A stretch of DNA of 64,000 nucleotides from Kribbella sp. CA-293567 (GCF_027627575.1 NZ_CP114065.1:7006001-7070000), one strand, 5' to 3'. Shown: positions 50,347-58,814, numbered from the stretch's first letter. Translations and numbers: made by a program. Notes: a model not told the origin generated them from the letters alone.

Positions 50347-51407
50347 GAGGCCGCCAGCAGTTCGGTGGCGAAGTCGTCGACGTCCGCGGCGACGTCGGAC
50401 AGCACGATCACGGCTCGCTTCCGGTCCAGGTCCAGACCGACGAACGAGCGGTAGCCGCCCGTACCGCCGTTGTGCCAGACCATGCTGCGATCGGTGCCGG
50501 GAAGCTTGCTGGTGAACCAGAACAGACCGATCCGATCGCTGTCCTCACCTTCGCCGTCCTTGAAGTCCCGCCTCGGCGCGAGGGCCTCGGCACCGATCCC
50601 CCGGAGGCGTGACTGCACCAGCAGCGCCAGGTCACCCGCGCTGGAGACGATCCCACCGGCCGGGGCGTAGCCGGGCTGGATCCATGGCGCCTGTCGGCGA
50701 CCGCCGGAGCTGTAGCCGTCAGGGGCCGCCTCGTCGGCGGTCTTGGGCACCCGGGTCTCCCGCATCTCCAATGGCTGGAGGAGGCGCTGGCTGAGCAGGT
50801 CGGCGTAGCTCAGGCCCGCCTTGCTCGCCAGGGCCTGGCCGAGCAGAGCGCCACCGAGATTCGAGTACGCCGGTTCGCCCCGGCCGCCGGCGTCGGCCTT
50901 GGCCTGGTTGATCAGGTCGTCGACGTCGTACGGGTAGGGGTTGCCCGCGCTGAGGCTGACCAGCAGCGAGCGCGCCACGTCCTGGGGCCTGGTGGAGGTT
51001 CTCGGCAGGCCGGAGTAGTGGGTGGCGAGCTCTTCCAGCGTCGCGGAGGCGACCTCGGCGTCCCCGAGCGGGAGAATGCTGCCGACCTGCTGGTCGAGCC
51101 GCACCTCGCCACGGCGGACCGAGTCGGTCAGCAGCAGGCCGGTGATCGCCTTGCTCACCGAACCGATCTCGAACAAGCTGTGCTCGTTGGCCCCGCGACC
51201 GGCGAACGTCATCGAGTTGTCGCTGATCACCGCCACTTCCAGGCGGTGTCCGGGCTCGTTGTAGTGCTGGTCGACATAGGCCTGGAGCTTGCTGTCCCCG
51301 GTGCGTTCCGGCTCCGGCTCGAGGGTTCTGGGCCGGACCAGCCAGCCTCCGAGCACGACGGCGAACGCGACCAGCACAGCGATCCCCGCGCTGAGTGACA
51401 CTTTCAA
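50343..51407 (-). CDS. Serine hydrolase, beta-lactamase class C/PBP4* family
   Basis: 354 residues. The start is a TTG at 51407 with AGAGG well placed; a GTG two codons later is an alternative. N-terminal signal anchor (AGIAVLVAFAVVLGGWLV). The active-site motif is SVSK (Ser83, Lys86), the tyrosine motif is YSN in EPAYSNLGGALLGQAL, and the third motif is HNGGTGGYRSF. The protein acts outside the membrane, probably on peptidoglycan or an ester/amide substrate. Likely in one operon with the regulator at 51411. Confidence 0.9.
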   Translation of the reverse strand: MKVSLSAGIAVLVAFAVVLGGWLVRPRTLEPEPERTGDSKLQAYVDQHYNEPGHRLEVAVISDNSMTFAGRGANEHSLFEIGSVSKAITGLLLTDSVRRGEVRLDQQVGSILPLGDAEVASATLEELATHYSGLPRTSTRPQDVARSLLVSLSAGNPYPYDVDDLINQAKADAGGRGEPAYSNLGGALLGQALASKAGLSYADLLSQRLLQPLEMRETRVPKTADEAAPDGYSSGGRRQAPWIQPGYAPAGGIVSSAGDLALLVQSRLRGIGAEALAPRRDFKDGEGEDSDRIGLFWFTSKLPGTDRSMVWHNGGTGGYRSFVGLDLDRKRAVIVLSDVAADVDDFATELLAAS

Positions 51408-51410
51408 GGC

Positions 51411-51785
51411 TTACCTCTGCAGGGCTTCCAGGATTGCCAGAAGGGCGACCAGGCGTGGTGGTGGGACGGCGAAGGTACCGCGAGTCGGCGTGTGGAGCCA
51501 GCCTTCGGCGGTGAGTTGCCGCAGGTGATGGTAGATCTGCCCGCTGGTGCCGAGCCCCTCGACCTCGCTGAGGGCGGTCACCGTCGCCCGCCCCCGGCTG
51601 ATCTCCTGCAGCAGAGTGAGCCGCACAGGGTTGCCCAAGGCAGCCAACGGCCCGGCCAGTGCTGCCCAGCCATCGCCTTCCGGAAGCTTGCCGACGGCAT
51701 CCGTGCCTGTGGACAACGCAGCGGATTCCAGCGCGGCGATCCGCCTTTCCAGCTCTGCGAGCCGGTTATCCACAGCCTTCTCCAC
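51411..51785 (-). CDS. ArsR-like winged-helix regulator with N-terminal coiled coil
   Basis: 124 residues from a GTG. Residues 1-30 form a short coiled coil (NRLAELERRIAALESAAL). The winged helix is LAGPLAALGNPVRLTLLQEISRGRATVTALSEVEGLGTSGQIYHHLRQLTAEGWL. No metal-binding cysteines, so the signal is not an ArsR-type metal. It is divergent from an amidohydrolase and heads the serine hydrolase operon; a perfect palindrome lies in the divergent promoter region. Confidence 0.85.
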   Translation of the reverse strand: MEKAVDNRLAELERRIAALESAALSTGTDAVGKLPEGDGWAALAGPLAALGNPVRLTLLQEISRGRATVTALSEVEGLGTSGQIYHHLRQLTAEGWLHTPTRGTFAVPPPRLVALLAILEALQR

Positions 51786-51800
51786 ATTGTGGATAGTACG

Positions 51801-51814
51801 TAGTTACGTAACTA
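51801..51814. promoter_or_regulatory. Perfect 14-bp palindrome, candidate ArsR-like operator
   Basis: TAGTTACGTAACTA is self-complementary over all 14 bases and unusually AT-rich for this genome. It is 15 bp upstream of the regulator start and 31 bp upstream of the amidohydrolase start, overlapping where both promoters must lie. A CCACATTGTGG dyad overlaps the regulator start itself. Confidence 0.65.
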
Positions 51815-51845
51815 TTGCAAGTACCGCCGGACGTAGAGTGACCAG

Positions 51846-52715
51846 GTGCGTGACGACGAGGTACCTGGGTGGTGGCAGCGGCTGGGGCTCGACGGGCTGG
51901 TGGATGTGCATGTGCACTTCCTCCCCGACCGCGTGATGGACGCGGTCTGGGGCTACTTCGACCAGGCCGCGACCCACTACGGAACCGCCTGGCCGATCAC
52001 CTACCGGACCCCTGTGGCCGAGCGGCTGGAGAAGCTGGAGCAACTCGGCGTACGCCGCTTCCCCGCGCTCGTCTATCCGCACAAGCCGGACATGGCCGCA
52101 GGACTCAACGCCTGGGCCAGGGAGTTCGCGGCGACCACCCCGGGCTGCGTCTCGAGCGGCACGTTCTACCCGGAGCCCAGCGCGGCGCAGTACGTGAAGG
52201 AGGCGCTGGAGCTCGGCACCCGCATCTTCAAGGTGCATGTGCAGGTAGGCGACTACGACCCGCGGGACAACGAGCTCGACAGCGTTTGGGGACAGCTGGC
52301 CGAAGCAGCAACGCCAGTCGTGGTGCACTGTGGCTCGGGCCCGATCCCCGGCCGCCACACGGGCCCCGGCCCGATGGCCGACGTACTGCGCAAGCACCCG
52401 CGCCTGACCGCGGTCATCGCGCACCTGGGCATGCCGGAGTACGCCGAGCACCTACAGCTCGCCGAGACCTACCCCAACGTCCACCTGGACACCACGATGG
52501 CCTGCACGCCCTTCACCGAGGCCCTGGCGCCGTTCCCCCGCGACCTGCTCCCCCGGTACGCCGCCCTCCAGGACCGTGTCGTCCTAGGCTCCGACTTCCC
52601 CAACATCCCGTACGAGTACGCCGTACAGCTGGAGTCCCTGGAACACCTGGAGCTCGGCGACGACTGGCTGAGAGCAGTCTGCTGGGAGAACGGCCTGCGG
52701 CTACTCGGTGGGTAG
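51846..52715 (+). CDS. Amidohydrolase family protein (ACMSD/TIM-like)
   Basis: 289 residues from a GTG. Metal motifs of amidohydrolase_2: DVHVHF at residues about 20-25, VVVHCGSGPIPGRHTGPG, AHLGMPEY, and the Asp in VVLGSDFPNIPYEY. These enzymes hydrolyse or decarboxylate small cyclic or carboxylated molecules. Probably repressed by the divergent ArsR-like protein. The 3' end overlaps the convergent epoxide-hydrolase-like gene by 15 bp. Confidence 0.88.
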   Translation: MRDDEVPGWWQRLGLDGLVDVHVHFLPDRVMDAVWGYFDQAATHYGTAWPITYRTPVAERLEKLEQLGVRRFPALVYPHKPDMAAGLNAWAREFAATTPGCVSSGTFYPEPSAAQYVKEALELGTRIFKVHVQVGDYDPRDNELDSVWGQLAEAATPVVVHCGSGPIPGRHTGPGPMADVLRKHPRLTAVIAHLGMPEYAEHLQLAETYPNVHLDTTMACTPFTEALAPFPRDLLPRYAALQDRVVLGSDFPNIPYEYAVQLESLEHLELGDDWLRAVCWENGLRLLGG

Positions 52716-53486
52716 CTGAGCGGCGAACCAGGCCAGAGTCAGGCCGGTCAGCAGCGCGTCGCGGTCGAGCGACACGTCGACCAGTTGAGCGTTCCAGGCC
52801 AGCAACGCGGTGCTGAGCACCAGCGCCGAGACCTGCTGGCGCTCGTTGAAGGCAGTGAGGTTCTCGTTGAACCACCGGACCTCGGCCAGCTCCACCGCGT
52901 CCAGCCCACGCTGCTCGGCCTGCGACTCGGTCACGGCCGTGTACGCCGGGGTCCCGGCCAGGCCGTTGCGGTCGTCCCCCACCCGGTAGTTGCTGTAGCC
53001 GAGTCGGCACATCAGCTCGTCCCACCCGGCCGCGGTCCGCCGGCTCGGGGAGCCCTCGGGCAGACCCGCCAGTGCGGTCCAGGCGATCGACGGGATGACC
53101 AGGTGGTGACCACCTTGCGCCTCGTACGGCAGTGCGGTGTCCAGGACGTCCATCACGCCACTCGGCCAGGCGTGGGTCAGCAGCACCGGCTGGGCGTTCG
53201 GATCGGCCGCGCGCAGGTGCAGGAAGTGCACGAACTGGCCGGCGATCTCGGTGCTGTAGTGGTCGTAGGTGTTGAGCCGGCTCTCGTGCGCGCGCCAGTC
53301 GTAGCCGCTGACCCAGTAGTCGAGCAGGTCGTCCGCGTAGGCGGCGGGCACGATCCGGTCGAGCCCGGCCGCGATGTAGTCGCCGCCGTCCCGAAAGCCT
53401 CGCAGCCGTTGGTACAGGGAATCGAGTTCAGCCTGCGGGACTCGCAGCCGCAGCTGCCGGATCTCCGCTGTGCGCTCAATCGCCAC
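52701..53486 (-). CDS. Truncated epoxide-hydrolase homologue (likely inactive)
   Basis: 261 residues, where full enzymes have about 370-400. The EHN N-terminal domain is intact: LRLRVPQAELDSLYQRLRGFRD and YWVSGYDWRAHESRLNTYDHYSTEIAGQFVHFLHLRA. The hydrolase core has HAWPSGVMDVLDTALP, but the nucleophile elbow, normally GGDWG, is degenerate (VGDDRNG). The cap region is shortened, and the last part with the catalytic histidine is missing: the protein stops soon after LLTGLTLAWFAAQ. It may be a decaying gene or a non-catalytic protein. Confidence 0.75.
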   Translation of the reverse strand: MAIERTAEIRQLRLRVPQAELDSLYQRLRGFRDGGDYIAAGLDRIVPAAYADDLLDYWVSGYDWRAHESRLNTYDHYSTEIAGQFVHFLHLRAADPNAQPVLLTHAWPSGVMDVLDTALPYEAQGGHHLVIPSIAWTALAGLPEGSPSRRTAAGWDELMCRLGYSNYRVGDDRNGLAGTPAYTAVTESQAEQRGLDAVELAEVRWFNENLTAFNERQQVSALVLSTALLAWNAQLVDVSLDRDALLTGLTLAWFAAQLPTE

Positions 53487-53620
53487 CCATGAACCTCCAC
53501 CGTCTCCCCCGCCTCGGCCTGTCCGTCTCCCACCAGCATGACGCTTGGCGCCTACCGAATGCTCACCGCGGTCAACCTTTCAATCACGATTGCATCTTCT
53601 GACACGGCGGAGCCAGTCCA

Positions 53621-53648
53621 GAACTGGTCCGGAAACGGTCCGAACTGG
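53621..53648 (+). promoter_or_regulatory. GAACTGG direct repeat upstream of the GH2 gene
   Basis: GAACTGG occurs at 53621-53627 and 53642-53648, 21 bp apart, or two helical turns. A perfect small dyad CAATC-AC-GATTG lies at 53581-53592. The 235 bp upstream of the GH2 gene otherwise holds only a loose promoter-like TTGCCC-N18-TACTGT. The regulator is unknown. Confidence 0.3.
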
Positions 53649-53721
53649 CCATTGCCCGCGCTCATTCCAACGTTGTACTGTCGATGGCGCCCGCATCCCT
53701 CCAGCTCCCGGGAGCCCTTCG

Positions 53722-55536
53722 ATGCCCACCGCTCCGCCCCGTCCCGAGCACCCCCGGCCGCAGTTCACCCGCCCCGACTGGCTCAACCTCAACGGTGAGT
53801 GGCAGTTCGAGATCGACCGGTCCGACTCCGGTCTGGAGCGGGGCGTGCGCGAGCGCGACCTGCTGCAGCGGATCACCGTTCCATTCGCGCCGGAGAGCCG
53901 GCTGTCCGGGATCGAGAACGTCGACTTCCTGGAGGCGGTCTGGTACCGCACCACGGTGACCGTCCCCGCCGGCTGGGCCGGCAACGAGGCGGTGCTGCAC
54001 TTCCAGGCCGTCGACCACGACGCCACCGTCTGGGTGAACGGCGTCGAGGTGGTCCGGCACCGCGGCGGCTTCACCCCGTTCAGCGCCTCGCTCAGCGGCG
54101 TCGCCGCCCCGGGCGAGGAGGCCACCATCGTGGTTCGCGCGCGAGACAGCCGGTACGGCGTACAGGCGCGGGGCAAGCAGTCGCAGCCGTACTTCAACGC
54201 CGACTGTCACTACACCCGGACGACCGGCATCTGGCAGACCGTGTGGCTGGAGTCGGTCCCGTCGGTGCACCTGAACCGGCCGCGGATCACCCCCGACGTC
54301 GCCGGCTCCTGCTTCCACGTGTCCGTGCCGCTCTCGGCCAACAAGCCTGGCTGGAAGGTCCGCGCGGTCCTGTCCGATGCCGACGGCGAAGTGGTCGCCG
54401 CGGAGGTCCGGGCGGATCTCGACCTCGCCCCGCGCCTCGTGCTCGCCGTACCGGCTGATCGCGTCCGGCTCTGGGACACCGTCGACCCGCACCTGTACGA
54501 CGTCAGGCTGGAACTGATCGATGCCGACGGCAACGTCGTCGACGCGGCCGACAGCTACGCCGGGCTGCGGTCGGTCTCGATCAACGGCCAGGCGGTGCTG
54601 ATCAACGGCAAGCACGTCTTCCAGCGGCTCGTCCTGGACCAGGGCTACTGGCCCGAGAGCCTGATGACGGCGCCGTCCGAGGAGGCGCTGGTCGCCGACA
54701 TCGAGCTGGGCCTGGCCGCCGGGTTCAACGGCGCGCGGCTGCACCAGAAGGTCTTCGAGGAGCGCTTCCTCTACCACGCCGACCGGCTCGGCTACCTGGT
54801 CTGGGGCGAGTTCGGCGACTGGGGCGCGAACGTTGCCAACGGCACCCAGAACGACAACCAGCAGCCGTCCGCGTCGTTCGTGACGCAGTGGCTGGAGGCG
54901 GTCGAGCGCGACTTCAACCACCCGTCGATCGTCGGCTGGTGCCCGCTGAACGAGACGCACCAGCTGCTGCACGACCGGATCACGCAGCTCGACGACGTGA
55001 CCCGGGCGATGTTCCTGGCCACCAAGGCGGCCGACGCGACCCGGCCGGTGCTGGACACCTCGGGCTACTCCCACCGGGTGTCCGAGACGGACATCTGGGA
55101 CTCGCACAACTACGAGCAGGACCCGGCCGAGTTCGGCCGGCAGATGGCCGGCCTGGCCGGCGGAGCGCCGTACGCGAACACCGGCGGATCGGACGACCGG
55201 CCGATCTCGCTGGCCTACACCGGACAGCCGTACTTCTGCAGCGAGTTCGGCGGGATCTGGTGGAATCCCGAAGCGGCGCAGGCCTCCGGCAACGACAACA
55301 CCCAGTCGTGGGGCTACGGCCAGCGGGTCAAGGACGAGGCCGACTTCTACGACCGTTTCACCGGTCTGGTCGACGTGCTGCTCGACAACCCGCTGATGTT
55401 CGGCTACTGCTACACGCAGCTGACCGACGTCTTCCAGGAGGAGAACGGCATCTACCGCTTCGACCGCGGCAGCAAGCTGGACGTCGCCAGGATCAGGGAC
55501 GTCCAGACCCGCGCCGCGGCGTACGAGAAGGACTGA
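53722..55536 (+). CDS. Glycoside hydrolase family 2 (beta-galactosidase/glucuronidase-like)
   Basis: 604 residues from the ATG at 53722. The sugar-binding domain begins PDWLNLNGEWQFEIDRSDSGLERG and has YRTTVTVPAGWAGNEAVLHFQAVDHDATVWVNGVEVVRHRGGFTPF. The catalytic barrel has the acid/base Asn-Glu in VGWCPLNETHQ and the nucleophile Glu in YFCSEFGGIWW. No signal peptide, so it should act on imported oligosaccharides. Substrate within GH2 cannot be set. Ends 3 bp from the convergent pqqB. Confidence 0.92.
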   Translation: MPTAPPRPEHPRPQFTRPDWLNLNGEWQFEIDRSDSGLERGVRERDLLQRITVPFAPESRLSGIENVDFLEAVWYRTTVTVPAGWAGNEAVLHFQAVDHDATVWVNGVEVVRHRGGFTPFSASLSGVAAPGEEATIVVRARDSRYGVQARGKQSQPYFNADCHYTRTTGIWQTVWLESVPSVHLNRPRITPDVAGSCFHVSVPLSANKPGWKVRAVLSDADGEVVAAEVRADLDLAPRLVLAVPADRVRLWDTVDPHLYDVRLELIDADGNVVDAADSYAGLRSVSINGQAVLINGKHVFQRLVLDQGYWPESLMTAPSEEALVADIELGLAAGFNGARLHQKVFEERFLYHADRLGYLVWGEFGDWGANVANGTQNDNQQPSASFVTQWLEAVERDFNHPSIVGWCPLNETHQLLHDRITQLDDVTRAMFLATKAADATRPVLDTSGYSHRVSETDIWDSHNYEQDPAEFGRQMAGLAGGAPYANTGGSDDRPISLAYTGQPYFCSEFGGIWWNPEAAQASGNDNTQSWGYGQRVKDEADFYDRFTGLVDVLLDNPLMFGYCYTQLTDVFQEENGIYRFDRGSKLDVARIRDVQTRAAAYEKD

Positions 55537-55539
55537 GTT

Positions 55540-56418
55540 TCACAGCACCAGGACGGTCCCGTCCGGCGGGACCTTGACGCCTGCCGCCCGGATTCCGGCG
55601 TACTGCGAGGTCGCCGGGTCCAGGGCGGGGTTGGTGTTGTTGAGATGGGTGTAGGCCCAGGCCGTCCCCGGCTGGGCCGCGCCGAGCTCGCGGATCCGCT
55701 CCAGGCTGGCCTCGATCGGGAGATGCCCCATCACGGTCTGCGCCCGGACGGTGGATTCCGCCTTGTCGGCCAGCTCCCCACCGTCGTGGAACGTCCCGTC
55801 CAGGACGACGTACGTCGCGCCGTCCACGAACTCGTCGAACCCGTCGGGCCAGGTCGCCAGGCAGGGCGCGTAGACGAGCACCCCGCCGGTGGCTGGATCC
55901 TCGAACCGGTAGGCGACCACCCACGGTCCACCCGTCGTCTCGGTCACGTACTTCGGCCGCTTGTCGCTGACCGGCAGCACCTTGATCCGGAGACCGACGA
56001 GGAACTGGTCGGGGCCGATCGCCGACCACGTCCAGGCGCCGTACCGGTTCACGATCGGCCGGACCGCGAAGTCGTCGTTCAGCGCCCGCAGGACCGCGGG
56101 TGGACCGTGGACCTCGAGGCCGGCGCTCTCCCGCAGCATCATCAGCCCGAGCGTGTGATCCAGCTCGGCGTCGGTCAGGAAGACACCCTTGATCGGCGTC
56201 TCCCGTGGACCCGGCCCGGCCCGCAGCTGTTTGGTGGCCAGTAGCTGGGCGCGGATGTCGGGTGAGGCGTTCACCAGGTACCAGTCGTTGCCGTCGGCAC
56301 TGATCGCGAGACCGTCCTGGGTCCGGGGCACCAGCCCTGGATCGGAGCAGGTCGGGCAGGCGCAGTTCCACTGCGGGAACCCACCACCGGCGGCCGTCCC
56401 GAGCAGGATCGCCTTCAT
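55540..56418 (-). CDS. pqqB: PqqB, pyrroloquinoline quinone biosynthesis protein
   Basis: 292 residues, metallo-beta-lactamase fold. The hallmark N-terminus is ILLGTAAGGGFPQWNCACPTC, followed by FLTDAELDHTLGLMMLRES, YVVLDGTFHDGGEL and the C-terminal THLNNTNPALD. PqqB is a non-haem iron hydroxylase acting on the cross-linked Glu-Tyr intermediate. It is the last gene of the cluster, whereas pqqB follows pqqA in most Gram-negative operons. Overlaps pqqE by 4 bp. Confidence 0.96.
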   Translation of the reverse strand: MKAILLGTAAGGGFPQWNCACPTCSDPGLVPRTQDGLAISADGNDWYLVNASPDIRAQLLATKQLRAGPGPRETPIKGVFLTDAELDHTLGLMMLRESAGLEVHGPPAVLRALNDDFAVRPIVNRYGAWTWSAIGPDQFLVGLRIKVLPVSDKRPKYVTETTGGPWVVAYRFEDPATGGVLVYAPCLATWPDGFDEFVDGATYVVLDGTFHDGGELADKAESTVRAQTVMGHLPIEASLERIRELGAAQPGTAWAYTHLNNTNPALDPATSQYAGIRAAGVKVPPDGTVLVL

Positions 56419-57479
56419 CGGCGCATCTCGAACTCGGTCTTCGTCGCCGGCGTGCGCAGGATCAGGTCGACCAGTCCGCGATCCGGCGACTTCTTGCAGA
56501 CCGGATCGGTCGCGGCGCCGTCACCGGTCAGCAGGAATGCTTGACACCGGCAACCACCGTGGTCGAGTCCGCGCCGGTCACAGCTCCGGCAGGTGTCGCT
56601 CATCCAGTCTTCGCCGCGGTAGGCGTTGAACGACTCCGAGCCGTACCAGATCTCGTGCAGCGACGTCGCGGTCGCGTTGTCGAGGTCCAGCGTCTCGATC
56701 GCGCTCGCGGCCGGGCACGGCAGCACGGTCCCGTCCGGCGCGATGGTCAACTGGCGGGCACCCCAGCCGTACATGCACGGCTTCGGATACTCCTCGTAGT
56801 AGTCGGCGACGACGTAGATGATCTGCATTCGCCCTCTCAGCCGGTCGATGGCAGCTCGTACGACGGGTGTCGCCGCGTCGAGTTGCTCCTTCGTCGGCAT
56901 CAGTTGCTCGCGGTTGCGCAGTGCCCAGCCGTAGTACTGGGTGTTGGCCAGCTCCAGCCGGTCGGCACCCAACTGCTCGGCCAGCGCGATGATGCCTTCG
57001 AGCTGGTCGTGATTGGCCCGATGCAGGACGACATTGACGCTGAGCGGCAGACCGGTGCGCTTGATCAGGTCGGCGGCGACCAGCTTGTGGTGATGGGCAC
57101 GGGTGCCGGCGATCTTGTTCGCCCGCTCCGCGTCGGCCGCCTGGACCGAGAGCTGGACGTGGGACAGACCCTTGTCGACCAGATCGCCGAGCCGTTGCTC
57201 GCTGAGGCCGAGACCGCTGGTGACGAGGTTGACATAGGCGCCGAGGTCGGCGGTGTGCTGGATCAGCTCGGAAAGGTCAGGACGGCCGAGAGGTTCGCCG
57301 CCGGAGAAGTGCACCTGGAGCACGCCGAGCTCGCGTGCCTGGGTGAGAATGTCCTTCCACTGCTCGGTTTCGAGCTCCTGATCGCGTTGCAGTAGCTCCA
57401 GCGGATTGGAGCAGTACGGGCAGTGCAGCGGGCAGCGGTGGGTCAGCTCCGCCGTCAGCCCGAGAGGCGCCTCTGTCAT
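56415..57479 (-). CDS. pqqE: PqqE, radical SAM enzyme of PQQ biosynthesis
   Basis: 354 residues from the ATG at 57479, overlapping the pqqD stop (ATGA). The radical SAM cluster is CPLHCPYC (Cys16, Cys20, Cys23) and the glycine motif is VHFSGGEPLGRPDL. The SPASM auxiliary cluster region is CRSCDRRGLDHGGCRCQAFLLTGDGAATDPVC. PqqE links Glu and Tyr of PqqA through a carbon-carbon bond, with PqqD as chaperone. Confidence 0.97.
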   Translation of the reverse strand: MTEAPLGLTAELTHRCPLHCPYCSNPLELLQRDQELETEQWKDILTQARELGVLQVHFSGGEPLGRPDLSELIQHTADLGAYVNLVTSGLGLSEQRLGDLVDKGLSHVQLSVQAADAERANKIAGTRAHHHKLVAADLIKRTGLPLSVNVVLHRANHDQLEGIIALAEQLGADRLELANTQYYGWALRNREQLMPTKEQLDAATPVVRAAIDRLRGRMQIIYVVADYYEEYPKPCMYGWGARQLTIAPDGTVLPCPAASAIETLDLDNATATSLHEIWYGSESFNAYRGEDWMSDTCRSCDRRGLDHGGCRCQAFLLTGDGAATDPVCKKSPDRGLVDLILRTPATKTEFEMRR

Positions 57480-57742
57480 GACCACTCCACCACCTGTCGT
57501 TCGGCCAGCCGGGCGAGGACGTCGGCGACCTGCTGCGGCTGGACCTCGGCGTACTGCTTGCTCAAGGCAACGGTGATCTCGTCGAGAGTGGAGTTGCCGT
57601 CACACAGCCGGAGGATCGCGGTGGCGGTCGGATTGGGAACGAGCACGCCCTCGGGGTACAGGAGCACCTGCAGATCGCGGGTGTGGTCGTAGGTCAACCT
57701 GACCCCGCGCTTGAGGCGAGGTCTCGTCGCGGGAGCCGTCAT
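57476..57742 (-). CDS. pqqD: PqqD, peptide chaperone of PQQ biosynthesis
   Basis: 88 residues of the RiPP recognition element fold: RLKRGVRLTYDHTRDLQVLLYPEGVLVPNPTATAILRLCDGNSTLDEITVALSKQY. PqqD binds PqqA and delivers it to PqqE. It is a separate gene here, not fused to PqqC as in some methylotrophs. It overlaps both neighbours by 4 bp, ensuring balanced synthesis. Confidence 0.95.
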   Translation of the reverse strand: MTAPATRPRLKRGVRLTYDHTRDLQVLLYPEGVLVPNPTATAILRLCDGNSTLDEITVALSKQYAEVQPQQVADVLARLAERQVVEWS

Positions 57743-58428
57743 TGCTTGGCCGCCGCTCGCTCGATCGCGTCGAGCATCGCCCAGAGCACGTCACACTTGA
57801 AGGACAGAGCGGCGATCGCGGCGTCCTGCTGCGCACGGGTCACGCAGTGCTCGACGACCAGGTCGACGGTCGCCTGCCCTTCGCCGGACACCGCGTCGAT
57901 CCGGTTGGTGAAGTAGGCCAGATCCTCGGCGCGGATCCACTCGTACGCCGCCAGCATGTCCGCCACGCGCTGCTTCATCAGGTGACCGGAGAACATCTCG
58001 GTCAACCCGGAGGCGACCGCCTCCACCCAGGGTTTCGTCCGAGCGAACGTCACATAGGCATCGACCGCGAACCGTACGCCGGGCGCCAGGTGGCGCTGGT
58101 CCAGGACTTCTTCGCGGGTCAGGCCGACTGCTTCGCACAGCCGCAGCCAGCGCTCGAGTCCACCGTCCGCTCCGGTCGTGCCATCGTGGTAGACAATCCG
58201 GTCGAGCCATTGCCGGCGCACGTGCGGCAGCGGGCAGTTGCTGATGATCGCCGCGTCCTTCTGCGGGATCATGCTCTGGTAGTACCAGCGGTTGGCGGCC
58301 CAGAGCCGCAGCTCGCGCTCGTCGAGGTCGCCGGCGTGCAGGCGCCGGTGGAACGGATGCGTTCCCCAGTACCGGTACGACAGCCCGCGCAATGCGGCGG
58401 TGAATTCGTCGGCATTCATCGTGGACAC
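57739..58428 (-). CDS. pqqC: PqqC, pyrroloquinoline-quinone synthase
   Basis: 229 residues from a GTG at 58428, favoured because GGAGG is 5 bases upstream; the ATG at 58419 is the alternative. All-helical TenA-like protein: YRYWGTHPFHRRLHAGDLDERELRLWAANRWYYQSMIPQKDAAIISNCP, then YVTFARTKPWVEAVASGLTEMFS and YFTNRIDAVSGEGQATVDLVVEHC. It catalyses the last step, ring closure and oxidation to PQQ, without a cofactor. Confidence 0.96.
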   Translation of the reverse strand: MSTMNADEFTAALRGLSYRYWGTHPFHRRLHAGDLDERELRLWAANRWYYQSMIPQKDAAIISNCPLPHVRRQWLDRIVYHDGTTGADGGLERWLRLCEAVGLTREEVLDQRHLAPGVRFAVDAYVTFARTKPWVEAVASGLTEMFSGHLMKQRVADMLAAYEWIRAEDLAYFTNRIDAVSGEGQATVDLVVEHCVTRAQQDAAIAALSFKCDVLWAMLDAIERAAAKQ

Positions 58429-58522
58429 GCGCGCCTCCGCAACCCATGCACAATGGAACGTCACAACTGGAACCTGGCATCGAGAAATGCCCTGTGACGG
58501 ACTGGCTTCGGGAATTCCGGGC

Positions 58523-58551
58523 GGCGAGGGCCCGCGGCGCGGACCCTCGCC
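58523..58551 (-). terminator. Attenuator-like hairpin between pqqA and pqqC
   Basis: GGCGAGGG pairs with CCCTCGCC around a 13-nt loop, 10 bp after the pqqA stop and 95 bp before pqqC. Partial termination here would give more pqqA transcript than enzyme transcript, as is known for PQQ operons in other bacteria. Confidence 0.55.
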
Positions 58552-58560
58552 GGTACGGGT

Positions 58561-58659
58561 CTACTCGACCCGAGCCGCGTAGGAAGTGACCTCGGTCGGT
58601 GTCTCGAACTCGAGGAAATCAGGGGCGATCCAGGCTTCGCGCTGGGTAGTTTCCACCAT
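58561..58659 (-). CDS. pqqA: PqqA, precursor peptide of PQQ
   Basis: 32 residues from the ATG at 58659 with AAGGAG seven bases upstream. The sequence includes WIAPDFLEFETPTEVTSYAA: the invariant Glu and Tyr appear as E-V-T-S-Y (Glu23, Tyr27), the spacing needed for PqqE cross-linking. The N-terminal MVETTQREAW is the leader. It is too short for most gene finders. No pqqF protease is in the cluster; another protease must release the product. Confidence 0.95.
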   Translation of the reverse strand: MVETTQREAWIAPDFLEFETPTEVTSYAARVE

Positions 58660-58814
58660 GGTGTACTCCTTGCGTCGTGACGGGGGGCGCCGTCATGAGA
58701 GACCCGGCCCGGCAGGGCCGGGAGCTGCAAGATAAGACTTATGCAGAGACTTTTACTAGCCCCGTTCCGCGATTTGGAATGCGCATACCGCAGGAATTCG
58801 GGAATGTAAACCGG

